From: Palsa-883 sp035696165
GTDB lineage: Bacteria > Pseudomonadota > Alphaproteobacteria > Acetobacterales > Acetobacteraceae
Length of the DNA: 13,317 bases
Direction of reading: 5' to 3'
Assembly: GCA_035696165.1 (NCBI GenBank)
Contig: DASRQX010000093.1
Coordinates: 1 to 13,317 of the forward strand
A program made the position numbers and the translations under genes. Under the pieces are notes generated by a model. The model was given only the letters and a program-made list of their open reading frames with translations. It was not told where the DNA came from and made no database searches. Below are positions 6,359 through 13,106 of the stretch, one piece after another. The number at the start of each line of letters is the position of its first letter. The stretch's first letter is position 1.

Positions 6359-7414
6359 CTAAGCGGCGGGAAACGCGCCGGTTGCCGAGGCCGGGTCGGA
6401 ATGCGGGCTGGCGAAGGCGTCCTCCCAGGTGCCGGTGGTTGAGGCCTTGCTGTACTCCGTAGCCCGATTCTCGAAGAAATTGGTGTGTTCGACCGCGTTC
6501 AGCATCTCGTCGAGCCAAGGTAGCGGGTTGCGTTCGACGTGGTAGAGCGTGTTCAAGCCAAGCTGGACCAGGCGGCGGTCGGCGATGTAGCGGATGTATT
6601 CCTTCACCCCGCGCGCGGTCAGCCCATGGACCGCGCCGCCCTCGAACGCCAGGTCGATGAATGCGTCCTCGTGATCGACGATAGTTGCGCAGGTGATATA
6701 GATGTCGCGCTTCAACTCCTCCGTCCAGATTTCCGGATTCTCCTGCACGAATGTGCGGAACAGCTTGATGATCGACTCGCAATGCAGCGATTCGTCGCGC
6801 ACCGACCAGGTGATGATCTGGCCCATCCCCTTCATCTTCCCGAAGCGCGGAAAATTCAGCAGGATGGCGAACGAGGCGAACAGTTGCAGCCCCTCGGTGA
6901 AGGCGCCGAAGGCGGCCAGGGTTTTGGCGATCTCGTATTTCGAGTCGACCGTGAAGCCCTGCATGTAGTCGAACTTGTCCTTCATTTCCTTGTATTTGAG
7001 GAAGGCCTGGTACTCGATCTCCGGCATCCCGATGGTGTCGAGCAGGTGGCTGTAGGCGGCGATGTGGATGGTCTCGGTGTTGGAGAACGCCGACATCATC
7101 ATCAGCACCTCGGTCGGTTTGAACACCCGGCTGTAGTGCTTCATGTAGCAGTTGTTCACCTCGACATCGGCCTGGGTAAAGAAGCGGAAGATCTGCGTCA
7201 GCAGGTTGCGCTCGGCGTCCGTCAGGTTGCGGTGCCAGTCCTTCACGTCATCGGCGAGCGGCACTTCCTCCGGCAGCCAGTGCACGCGCTGCTGCGTCAG
7301 CCACGCCTCATAGGCCCATGGATAGCGGAACGGCTTGTAGACCGGGTTCTCGGTCAGCAGGTCGAAGCGGACGGGGTGTTCGCCGGCTGAGCCGGAAATG
7401 GCGTCCATTGGCAT
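6359..7414 (-). CDS. nrdB: Ribonucleoside-diphosphate reductase, beta subunit (class Ia)
   Basis: Small subunit that generates the tyrosyl radical used by NrdA to reduce ribonucleotides to deoxyribonucleotides; cytoplasmic. Counting from the ATG at 7414 (351 residues), the diiron ligands match the NrdB pattern: D83 (FFTQADVEV), E114 and H117 with radical tyrosine Y121 in SNTETIHIAAYSHLL, E174 (AFTEGLQLF), E208 and H211 (SVRDESLHCE). The radical site is Tyr, not Phe, so this is a standard tyrosyl-radical enzyme rather than class Ic. The C-terminus retains FFENRATEYSKA, a typical NrdA-docking region of the alphaproteobacterial type, then a short Ala-rich tail. An ATG two codons later (7408) is an alternative; the RBS is weak (CCCAGG). 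nrdA is not adjacent: upstream is a divergent thiolase and downstream a gap. Confidence 0.95.
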   Translation of the reverse strand: MPMDAISGSAGEHPVRFDLLTENPVYKPFRYPWAYEAWLTQQRVHWLPEEVPLADDVKDWHRNLTDAERNLLTQIFRFFTQADVEVNNCYMKHYSRVFKPTEVLMMMSAFSNTETIHIAAYSHLLDTIGMPEIEYQAFLKYKEMKDKFDYMQGFTVDSKYEIAKTLAAFGAFTEGLQLFASFAILLNFPRFGKMKGMGQIITWSVRDESLHCESIIKLFRTFVQENPEIWTEELKRDIYITCATIVDHEDAFIDLAFEGGAVHGLTARGVKEYIRYIADRRLVQLGLNTLYHVERNPLPWLDEMLNAVEHTNFFENRATEYSKASTTGTWEDAFASPHSDPASATGAFPAA

Positions 7415-7481
7415 GTGGCCTGGGTCTGGTGTGCGGGCAGGATAGCACGCGGGCTGGAGAAGGTCGCGCCGTGGGGGGCGC

Positions 7482-7510
7482 AAGATATGGTGGTGGAGAG
7501 GCACATGCAA
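7482..7510 (-). promoter_or_regulatory. Candidate nrdB promoter
   Basis: Reverse strand TTGCAT (7510-7505), 17-base spacer, TATCTT (7487-7482), about 65 bases before the nrdB ATG. A weak match to sigma70. The perfect palindrome at 7512-7522 abuts its -35 box. Confidence 0.3.
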
Positions 7511-7511
7511 C

Positions 7512-7522
7512 CCACATTGTGG
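7512..7522. promoter_or_regulatory. 11-base palindrome in the nrdB / thiolase divergent region
   Basis: CCACATTGTGG is a perfect palindrome (CCACA-T-TGTGG). It is placed directly upstream of the candidate nrdB -35 and 90 bases before the thiolase start, a suitable operator position for either gene. It does not match the NrdR box (ACACWATATAT-type) well. Could be chance in GC-rich DNA. Confidence 0.3.
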
Positions 7523-7609
7523 TGGGACCTTGACGCCGCCGGGATTGAGGATACGACAGGCCGGCGCGACTGACGCGCGATCGGCAGGTGGCCAAAGGAG
7601 TGTCCGGCA

Positions 7610-8791
7610 ATGCAACGCGAAGTGATGGTGGTCTCCGGCGTGCGCACCGCGATAGGCGATTTCGGCGGTGCGCTGAAGGACATGGCGCCGAGCGCGCTTG
7701 GCTCGCAGGTGGTGCGCGAGGCGCTGCAGCGCGCCGGGGTGGCGGGCGCCGAGGTCGGGCACGTGGTGTTCGGCAACGTCATCCACACCGAGCCCAAGGA
7801 CATGTACATGGCCCGCGTCGCCGCGCTGGGGGCCGGCGTGACGCAGGACGCGCCGGCGCTGACCGTCAACCGGCTGTGCGGGTCCGGCTTGCAGGCGATC
7901 GTGTCGGCCTCGCAGGGCATCCTGCTGGGCGATGCCGACATCGCGGTGGGCGGCGGGGCGGAGAGCATGAGCCGTGCGCCGTATATGACCGCCGGCATGC
8001 GCTGGGGCGCGCGGATGGGCGATGCGACGATGATCGACATGATGGTCGCCGCGCTGCACGACCCGATCCACAACATCCACATGGGCGAGACGGCGGAGAA
8101 CCTGGCAGAGAGCCATCAGATCACCCGGGGCGACCAGGACGGGCTGGCGACGGAGTCGCACCGCCGGGCGGCGCGCGCGATCGCCGAGGGGCGGTTCAAG
8201 TCGCAGATCATGCCGATCGCGCTGAAGTCACGGAAGGGCGAGACGGTGTTCGACACCGATGAGCATGTGCGCGCCGATGCGTCCGAGGCCGATCTGGGCA
8301 AGCTGCGGCCGGTGTTCCGCAAGGATGGCACGGTGACGGCGGGCAATTCCTCGGGGATCAATGACGGCGCGGCGGCGGTGGTGCTGATGGAGGCGGCGAC
8401 GGCGGAGAAGCGGGGCGCCAAGCCGCTGGGACGGCTGGTGGCGTATGCCCATGCCGGGGTCGATCCGAAGGTGATGGGGATCGGGCCGGTGCCGGCGACC
8501 CGGGCGGTGCTGAAGCGCGCGGGCCTGACGCTGGCGGATATGGATGTCATTGAGTCGAACGAGGCATTTGCGGCGCAGGCCTGCGCGGTGGCGAAGGACC
8601 TCGGGTTCGATCCGGCGAAGACCAACCCGAACGGGTCGGGGATCTCACTCGGGCATCCGGTCGGCGCGACCGGGACAATCCTGACGGTGAAGGCGCTGTA
8701 TGAGTTGGCGCGGATCGGTGGGCGCTATGCGCTGGTGACGATGTGCATCGGCGGCGGGCAGGGAATTGCCGCGGTTTTCGAGCGCGTGTAG
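7610..8791 (+). CDS. Acetyl-CoA C-acetyltransferase (thiolase, PhaA/BktB type)
   Basis: Condenses two acetyl-CoA to acetoacetyl-CoA, or thiolytically cleaves 3-ketoacyl-CoA. 393 residues, the usual length. Nucleophilic cysteine C90 in VNRLCGSGLQ; AGNSSGINDGAAAVVLM (244-260); NEAFAAQACA (317-326); general base H349 in GISLGHPVGATG; second catalytic cysteine C379 in TMCIGGGQG. Start at ATG 7610 with RBS AAAGGAG (7594-7600), nine bases away. It stands alone: no phaB, fadB or CoA-transferase gene is next to it, so its pathway (PHB synthesis, beta-oxidation, ketone or aromatic degradation) cannot be fixed. Divergent from nrdB. An imperfect inverted repeat begins nine bases after the stop. Confidence 0.95.
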   Translation: MQREVMVVSGVRTAIGDFGGALKDMAPSALGSQVVREALQRAGVAGAEVGHVVFGNVIHTEPKDMYMARVAALGAGVTQDAPALTVNRLCGSGLQAIVSASQGILLGDADIAVGGGAESMSRAPYMTAGMRWGARMGDATMIDMMVAALHDPIHNIHMGETAENLAESHQITRGDQDGLATESHRRAARAIAEGRFKSQIMPIALKSRKGETVFDTDEHVRADASEADLGKLRPVFRKDGTVTAGNSSGINDGAAAVVLMEAATAEKRGAKPLGRLVAYAHAGVDPKVMGIGPVPATRAVLKRAGLTLADMDVIESNEAFAAQACAVAKDLGFDPAKTNPNGSGISLGHPVGATGTILTVKALYELARIGGRYALVTMCIGGGQGIAAVFERV

Positions 8792-8799
8792 GGCGTGCG

Positions 8800-8952
8800 G
8801 GGCGGGAAAGCCTTGCCGGCGGGCGCTTGACCCCGCGGGGCAGCGCCTTCCGGCTGTTGTGTCTCGCGGATGCCCGAAGGTGGCGGGTGCGCGCGGGAGG
8901 CGGATGGCGCTGCCCCCCGGGCCAAGCGCCCGCGGGCAAGGCTTATCCGCCC
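8800..8952. repeat. Long imperfect inverted repeat after the thiolase gene
   Basis: The left arm 8808-8847 (AAGCCTTGCCGGCGGGCGCT onward) matches the reverse complement of 8906-8944 over about 40 bases with three mismatches and one indel. Pairing extends outward to 8800 and 8952 with two further mismatches. The loop is 58 bases. This could be a MITE-like or REP-type element, or a very stable mRNA 3' end. It explains the spurious open frames seen here on both strands. Confidence 0.85.
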
Positions 8953-9056
8953 AACGATCTTGAACTAGTGGCGGGCTGAGTTCATCTGGTCGGTATCGTC
9001 ATGCAAGCAACCGTGGGACGCGTGGATGCGGATCACGATCAGTGAAAGGGCCATCC

Positions 9057-9980
9057 ATGCGGATCCTGGTCGTCGGCGCCGGCGCAACCGGTGGGTATTT
9101 CGGCGGCCGGCTCGCCGAGGCGGGGCGGGACGTTACGTTCCTGGTGCGGCCAAAGCGGGCCGAGGAGTTGCGGCGGGACGGGCTGCAAATTCTCAGCCCG
9201 CATGGCGATGTGACGCTGCATCCGCAGTTGGTGACGGCGGATCGGATCGCGTCGCCGTATGACGCCGTGCTGCTGACGGTGAAGGCGTTTGCACTCGATG
9301 CGGCGCTGACGGATCTGGCGCCCGCGGTTGGCCCCGGCAGCGTGATCATTCCGGTATTGAATGGCATGCGGCATCTGGACGTGCTGATCGGGCGTTTCGG
9401 CGAGGCGGCGGTGCTGGGCGGCGTCTGCCTGGTGGCGACGACGCTTGATGCGCAGGGGCGTGTCAAGCAACTCGCGGAGTTCCAGCAGCTTGTCTGCGGC
9501 GAGCGCAGCGGCGAGATGTCGGCGCGGGTTGCCGCACTCGGTGCGGTGATGCAGGGCGCAGGCTTCACCGCGCGCGTCTCGGCGGTGATCCTGCAGGAGA
9601 TGTGGGAGAAATGGATCTTGCTGGCCACGCTTGGGTCCATCACCTGCCTGCTGCGTGGCACGGTTGGTGATATCGAGGCGGCGCCGGGTGGCGCGGCGCT
9701 GGCGCTGGAGGTGCTGGGCGAGTGCGTCTCGGTGGCGACGGCGTCCGGCTATACGCCGGGCGAGGCGTTCCTGACCCGGACCAAGGCGTCGGTGACAGCG
9801 AAGGGTTCGGCGACGGCGCCGTCGATGTATCGCGATCTGACGCAGGGGCTGCCGGTGGAGGCTGATCAGATCGTTGGCGATATGGTGGCGCGGGCGCGGG
9901 GGTTTGGGATCGCGGCGCCGATCCTGACGGCGGCATATGCGCATTTGTCGATCTATCAGCGGCGGGTTGCTGGGGGGTGA
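9057..9980 (+). CDS. ApbA/PanE-family (ketopantoate reductase-like) oxidoreductase
   Basis: NADP(H)-binding reductase of the 2-dehydropantoate 2-reductase superfamily; 307 residues, normal length. Rossmann start MRILVVGAGATGGYFGGRLA (GxGxxG, residues 7-12), VKAF (75-78), NGM (102-104), the catalytic lysine K185 in MWEKWILLATLG, and the C-terminal SMYRDLTQGLPVEADQI (256-272) with E268. In E. coli PanE two Asn follow the catalytic Lys at +4 and +8; here these positions are L189 and G193. That change is seen in many paralogues of unknown substrate, so assignment to pantothenate synthesis is not safe. Start ATG 9057 follows GAAAGGG (9044-9050). A GTG at 9042 is a possible but less likely start. 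Confidence 0.85.
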   Translation: MRILVVGAGATGGYFGGRLAEAGRDVTFLVRPKRAEELRRDGLQILSPHGDVTLHPQLVTADRIASPYDAVLLTVKAFALDAALTDLAPAVGPGSVIIPVLNGMRHLDVLIGRFGEAAVLGGVCLVATTLDAQGRVKQLAEFQQLVCGERSGEMSARVAALGAVMQGAGFTARVSAVILQEMWEKWILLATLGSITCLLRGTVGDIEAAPGGAALALEVLGECVSVATASGYTPGEAFLTRTKASVTAKGSATAPSMYRDLTQGLPVEADQIVGDMVARARGFGIAAPILTAAYAHLSIYQRRVAGG

Positions 9981-10025
9981 GAGCCATCGGCTGGCGGGGC
10001 ACGCGGCGCCGCATGCAAGCCAAGT

Positions 10026-10165
10026 GAACCAGAGATGAACACTGATGAACACTGATGAACACGTATAGCGCGAGCGCGGCAGTGGCGTGACTTCGCTTGG
10101 ACTGCCAATCCAGCCGTATTGTGTCTGCGTTTATCTGTGTTTATCTGTGTTCATCTGTGGTTGAA
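10026..10165. repeat. Inverted repeat built from a TGATGAACAC-type unit
   Basis: The left arm (10026-10062) has the unit TGATGAACAC twice plus a leading AACCAGAGATGAACAC. The right arm (10121-10165) is its inverted, diverged copy, reading TTTATCTGTGTTTATCTGTG and then TTCATCTGTGGTT. Loop 58 bases, with an inner GGCAGT/ACTGCC hairpin. This kind of CTGTGTTCATCTGTGG sequence is a familiar intergenic repeat in unrelated bacteria and creates false ORFs; I reject those on both strands here. Confidence 0.85.
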
Positions 10166-10273
10166 TCCCTGCTTTATTTGCGACCCGCGATCATCCCGCT
10201 GGCGGCGTCGTCGCACTGGTCATTGTCGGGCTTCGGGTACAAGCTCCACCCCGGATGTTGGGAGGAGGACGCA

Positions 10274-10648
10274 ATGGCCGGCAATGGACAGATGATTATT
10301 GAGTTGGACCGCAAGCGCATGGTCGCGATGGCGGAAAAGGATATCGCCACGCTGAACGCGGTGCTGGCGGACGATCTGGTCTACACGCATTCCTCGGCGC
10401 GGCTGGATACCAAGCAGAGCCTGATCGGGGCGATGCAGTCGGGCGCGACAGTTTATTCCTCGGTCGAACCGTCCGACGTGGTGGCGCAGGATTGCGGCGA
10501 TGCGGTGGTGCTGACCGGGGTGGCGCGGATCAGCGTGAGTTCCGGCGGCAAGCCGATGAAGTTCGGTGTGCGGTTCACCGATGTTTACGCGAAGCGCGGT
10601 GGGCAGTGGCAGATGGTGACTTGGCAGTCGACGAAATTGCCGGAGTGA
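10274..10648 (+). CDS. DUF4440 / SnoaL-like (NTF2-fold) protein
   Basis: 124 residues. Start at ATG 10274 with RBS GGAGGAGG (10261-10268). The pattern IIELDRKRMVAMAEKDIATL, then NAVLADDLVYTHSSARLDTK and SLIGAMQSGATVYSSVEP is that of DUF4440 / NTF2-like proteins: helix, D-L-x-Y-T-H-S turn, basic-residue strand, then VVLTGVARISVSSGGK and FTDVYAKRGGQWQMVTWQST. The longer frame upstream to 10097 runs into the inverted repeat and is spurious. A small cone-fold protein used for cyclases, isomerases or simply ligand binding; substrate not predictable. No signal peptide. Located between the reductase and the LLM gene. Confidence 0.82.
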   Translation: MAGNGQMIIELDRKRMVAMAEKDIATLNAVLADDLVYTHSSARLDTKQSLIGAMQSGATVYSSVEPSDVVAQDCGDAVVLTGVARISVSSGGKPMKFGVRFTDVYAKRGGQWQMVTWQSTKLPE

Positions 10649-10666
10649 CCGCGAGCGCAGCGAGCC

Positions 10667-10771
10667 GTCACGCCGACGGAGGTCGGCATCCACGACTTCC
10701 CTTGCTGCCGTGAGCGCCGGTGATTGCGGAGGCGAAAGTAAGTCATGGATGCCGGCATGCGCCGCCATGAC
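10667..10771. repeat. Imperfect inverted repeat after the DUF4440 gene
   Basis: GTCACGCCGACGGAGGTCGG plus CATCCACGACTT (10667-10698) pairs with the inverse of 10740-10771, whose reverse strand reads GTCATGGCGGCGCATGCCGG plus CATCCATGACTT. About 23 of 32 positions match. Loop of 41 bases. Such CATGCCGGCATCCATGACTT repeats are common between genes in proteobacteria. Confidence 0.75.
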
Positions 10772-10797
10772 GGTGGAAAGGGCGGCATGACGGTGGA
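10766..10797 (+). repeat. Short direct repeat, period 20
   Basis: CATGACGGTGGA occurs at 10766-10777 and again at 10786-10797, with GCCGC and GCGG before each. The second copy may be slippage from the repeat arm that ends at 10771. Confidence 0.7.
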
Positions 10798-10847
10798 GAA
10801 TCTGGAGTAACGACAACGCTAACGGAGACCTGACTGGGGGACACTCA

Positions 10848-11669
10848 ATGCAACTCGGCATTCATCTGCCGCATGCCGGCGAGCAGGCGACGCCAGCGCT
10901 GATCAAGCGCCTGGCGGTGCGGGCCGAGGCGCTCGGGCTCAGCGATGTGTGGGTGAGCGAGCACATCATCGTGCCGCGCGCGACGTTTCCTCGGTCGCCG
11001 CTGTTCTATGACCCCGTGCTGACGTTGACCTGGGTGGCGGCGGTGACGCAGCGGGTGCGGCTGGGCACGTCAGTGCTGGTGTTGCCGATGCGCCATCCGT
11101 TGCCGTTGGCGAAGGAACTGGCGACGCTGCACAATTTGTCCGAGGGGCGGCTGATCCTGGGCGCCGGGGTCGGCTGGCTGGAGGCGGAGTTCGCCGCGCT
11201 GGGGGTGCCGTTCCGCGAGCGGGGACGGCGGATGGACGAGGGGATCGCGATGATGCGCGCGGTCTGGACGCAGGACCCGGTAACGTTCCGGGGCAAGTAT
11301 ATTCCGGCGGAAGTCGAGCAGATGACCATGCTGCCGATGCCGATCAGTCCGATCCCGATCTGGATCGGCGGCAGTTCCGATGCGGCGCTGAAGCGGACGA
11401 CGCGGGTGGCGGATGGCTGGCACGGCAGCCGCTATACAGCCGAGGAGGCGGCGCCGATTGTCAAGCGGTTGCGCGCCGAGCGGCCGGATGACGGATTCAC
11501 CGTGTCGATGCGGCTGCACTGGAGCGGCAAGGATCAGGGCGAGTTGCGTGATCGTGTGGCGGCTTATGCGGATGTTGGGGTTGGGCACATCATGGTGCAT
11601 CCGCATGACCGCAATGTTGATGACTGGGACAGCGTAATTGACGGGGTCGGCCGGCTGGCCGGGGGTTGA
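10848..11669 (+). CDS. Luciferase-like (LLM class) flavin/F420-dependent oxidoreductase
   Basis: TIM-barrel flavin- or F420-dependent oxidoreductase, 273 residues, a typical short form of this class. It begins MQLGIHLPHAGEQATPALIK, the strand 1 region. Key blocks: WVSEHIIVP (35-43), VRLGTSVLVLPMRHPLPLAK (70-89), ELATLHNLSEGRLILGAGVG (90-109), PIPIWIGGSSDAALKRTTR (168-186), VADGWHG (187-193). The family ranges from monooxygenases to F420 dehydrogenases, so cofactor and substrate cannot be fixed. The C-terminal part lacks the long insertions of bacterial luciferase. A G-rich possible RBS (GGGGGAC, 10836-10842) precedes the ATG. The next gene begins three bases after this stop, so they are almost surely one operon. 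Confidence 0.9.
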   Translation: MQLGIHLPHAGEQATPALIKRLAVRAEALGLSDVWVSEHIIVPRATFPRSPLFYDPVLTLTWVAAVTQRVRLGTSVLVLPMRHPLPLAKELATLHNLSEGRLILGAGVGWLEAEFAALGVPFRERGRRMDEGIAMMRAVWTQDPVTFRGKYIPAEVEQMTMLPMPISPIPIWIGGSSDAALKRTTRVADGWHGSRYTAEEAAPIVKRLRAERPDDGFTVSMRLHWSGKDQGELRDRVAAYADVGVGHIMVHPHDRNVDDWDSVIDGVGRLAGG

Positions 11670-11672
11670 GCG

Positions 11673-12053
11673 ATGGACCATGAAATCGACCATACCGATC
11701 CGGCGACGTGGGATCCGGCATTGGACGCCGTGATCGCGGCGCCCCGCAACCACGCGGTGCTCTACGAAGACGATGTCATTCGCATCCTGGCGGTGAGCGT
11801 CGCCCCCGGCGAGACCGAAAACCCACATCATCACCACTGGCCCTCCGTCATGGTGTTCGACCGGACGGCCAAGATCCGTGACTTCAATGGTGCGACCGGG
11901 GAGGAAATTCCGTTGCCGCCGCGAGACAGTTTGCCGCTGCCCCTCACGATCAAATTCCCGCCCCAGCCGCTACACTATGTCGCGAATTGCGACACCAGGC
12001 CGATCCATGCCACGCGCATCGAGTTCAAGCAGGGCTACCCGACCCAGTACTGA
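11673..12053 (+). CDS. Small cupin-like protein (RmlC-type fold), coupled to the LLM gene
   Basis: 126 residues; ATG at 11673, three bases after the upstream stop, RBS overlapping the end of the LLM gene. The first cupin motif is GETENPHHHHWPSVMVF (46-62), with four histidines in a row (52-55), followed by a conserved-looking PPRDSLPLPLTIKFPPQPLHYVANC (82-106) with H101 as the second-motif histidine. The second Glu/His pattern of metal cupins is incomplete, so metal binding is uncertain. No catalytic role can be assigned; co-transcription with the flavin oxidoreductase suggests the same pathway. The tail HATRIEFKQGYPTQY has the beta strand common to small cupins. Confidence 0.72.
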   Translation: MDHEIDHTDPATWDPALDAVIAAPRNHAVLYEDDVIRILAVSVAPGETENPHHHHWPSVMVFDRTAKIRDFNGATGEEIPLPPRDSLPLPLTIKFPPQPLHYVANCDTRPIHATRIEFKQGYPTQY

Positions 12054-12063
12054 GGTTGGTCAC

Positions 12064-12283
12064 GCATCGGGGTCAGGTGCAAAGATAGAACGCAGGTGTG
12101 TCGATGCAGTGCGCGGGCATCGAATCAACAGCGTCGAAGGCGCCGTGCATCACCGGGGTCGAACCGGCGTCCCCGGTCCAGCGCGGCCAGTGGCTGAGGC
12201 ACGATCCGGCGAGACGCTCGGTGACAAGAACAGTTGTGGTTGTTGCCACCGGCTCAATGGCTCTGCCGCCCGCGGCGTGCTCG
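12064..12283. other. Gap with a remnant of a cupin gene's 3' end
   Basis: No whole gene. On the reverse strand 12106-12081 encodes ...IDTPAFYL, the same last codons as the gene at the right edge (13134-13109): 23 of 26 bases match, all three differences being A/G. Upstream of it (reverse) the frame reads WTGDAGSTPVMHGAFDAVDS, which does not continue to match. It is therefore at most a short trace of a second copy. See findings. Confidence 0.5.
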
Positions 12284-12730
12284 CTAGCCGCCCGCCCGGT
12301 TTGTGGCCGGATGACCGGTTGCATGACTTGCAGGTCGATAGCCACCACCCTGGGCGCCGCCGCGATAGGTGCCTGCGTGACCTTCGGGCCGATAGGCACT
12401 CCCCTGGCTCGCGGCCTGATAGCCGCTGCCCGAGCCACCCCAACGATGATCGGAGCTCGGGGTTTCCCCTCGGTCCTGATCGCGCCAATTGGTACCGCCG
12501 TAATAGTCGCCACGCCAGGCACCGCCTGAGACGACTGCGCCGCCGTAGCCGTCATAGGCTGGATAACCATCGCCTCCATAGGCCGGATAACCGCTGTAGC
12601 CATATGCCGGACTGGCGCAGCAGGGCGCGGACGCGTCCGCATACGTACCGTAAGCGCAGCCCTGAAGCAGTCCCGCCCCAAGGATCACGAGGGCCGCCGT
12701 CAGTGTGCGTCGATGACACCTTCCGATCAT
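12284..12730 (-). CDS. Gly/Tyr-rich small lipoprotein
   Basis: 148 residues. A charged start (MIGRCHRRT) is followed by a hydrophobic segment (LTAALVILGAGLL) and a lipobox-like LLQGC with cysteine C25, so export and lipid attachment are likely. After it there is a low-complexity region: GYSGYPAYGGDGYPAYDGYGG repeats around residues 44-64, then DQDRGETPSSDHRW and YRPEGHAGTYRGGAQGGGYR. RBS GGAGG five bases before ATG 12730 decides the start, although the frame stays open further upstream. Function unknown; Gly/Tyr-rich lipoproteins are often envelope structural or cell-surface proteins. Oriented towards the cupin-like gene that ends at 12053. Confidence 0.72.
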   Translation of the reverse strand: MIGRCHRRTLTAALVILGAGLLQGCAYGTYADASAPCCASPAYGYSGYPAYGGDGYPAYDGYGGAVVSGGAWRGDYYGGTNWRDQDRGETPSSDHRWGGSGSGYQAASQGSAYRPEGHAGTYRGGAQGGGYRPASHATGHPATNRAGG

Positions 12731-13106
12731 TGCCGCCTCCATCCGCCGTGGATCGCCAACCGCTCGTTGAGCAAGATCAAAGCGTGCAATTTGTAGTGGC
12801 TGATTGTGCCGAAACGGCCGCAATTTCGTGGCACTTCGCGGGAAATTTCGCGGTAACCGTGGTCGCGCCATAGCAGACTTGACAACGGTCGCCGCATCGG
12901 CCCTGCCGTATCTCGGCTTTGTTGCCCGGCCTCGCCAGGCCTGTTCAGGACGTCCGCCGACGCGCACATCTGTTGGGACCTGCGCGGATGCCAGCCGGCA
13001 GTGGCCCCGCAATACGCAGGCGCCCGTCGCAGTCCGACTTGTCAGCGATGGGGCCGGCGCCGCGGTCGCGCTGGGCAAACCGCCGCGTTACGCACTTTGC
13101 CGGCGC
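12731..13106. other. Gene-free gap
   Basis: 375 bases between two reverse-strand genes. Several open frames cross it, but none has an RBS or protein-like composition. It should hold the promoter of the lipoprotein gene; I see no convincing -35/-10 pair and no terminator with a T-tract after the gene at 13107. Confidence 0.5.

Noticed and set aside
7415..8161. Long open frame upstream of nrdB on the reverse strand
   Set aside because: It is the antisense of the thiolase gene; nrdB conserved sequence begins only at about residue 14 of the chosen start.
8743..8979. Forward and reverse small ORFs within 8725-8979
   Set aside because: Explained by the long inverted repeat; low-complexity Arg/Ala/Gly composition and no RBS.
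9640..10062. Reverse-strand frames starting MFISVH in the gap after the reductase
   Set aside because: Their starts come from the GATGAACAC repeat and their bodies are antisense to the reductase.
12140..12230. tRNA-like T-arm on the reverse strand (GCCGGTTCGACCCCGGT, 12150-12166)
   Set aside because: The 7-base sequence that follows (GATGCAC) has no matching acceptor arm at the correct distance and no anticodon arm is seen.
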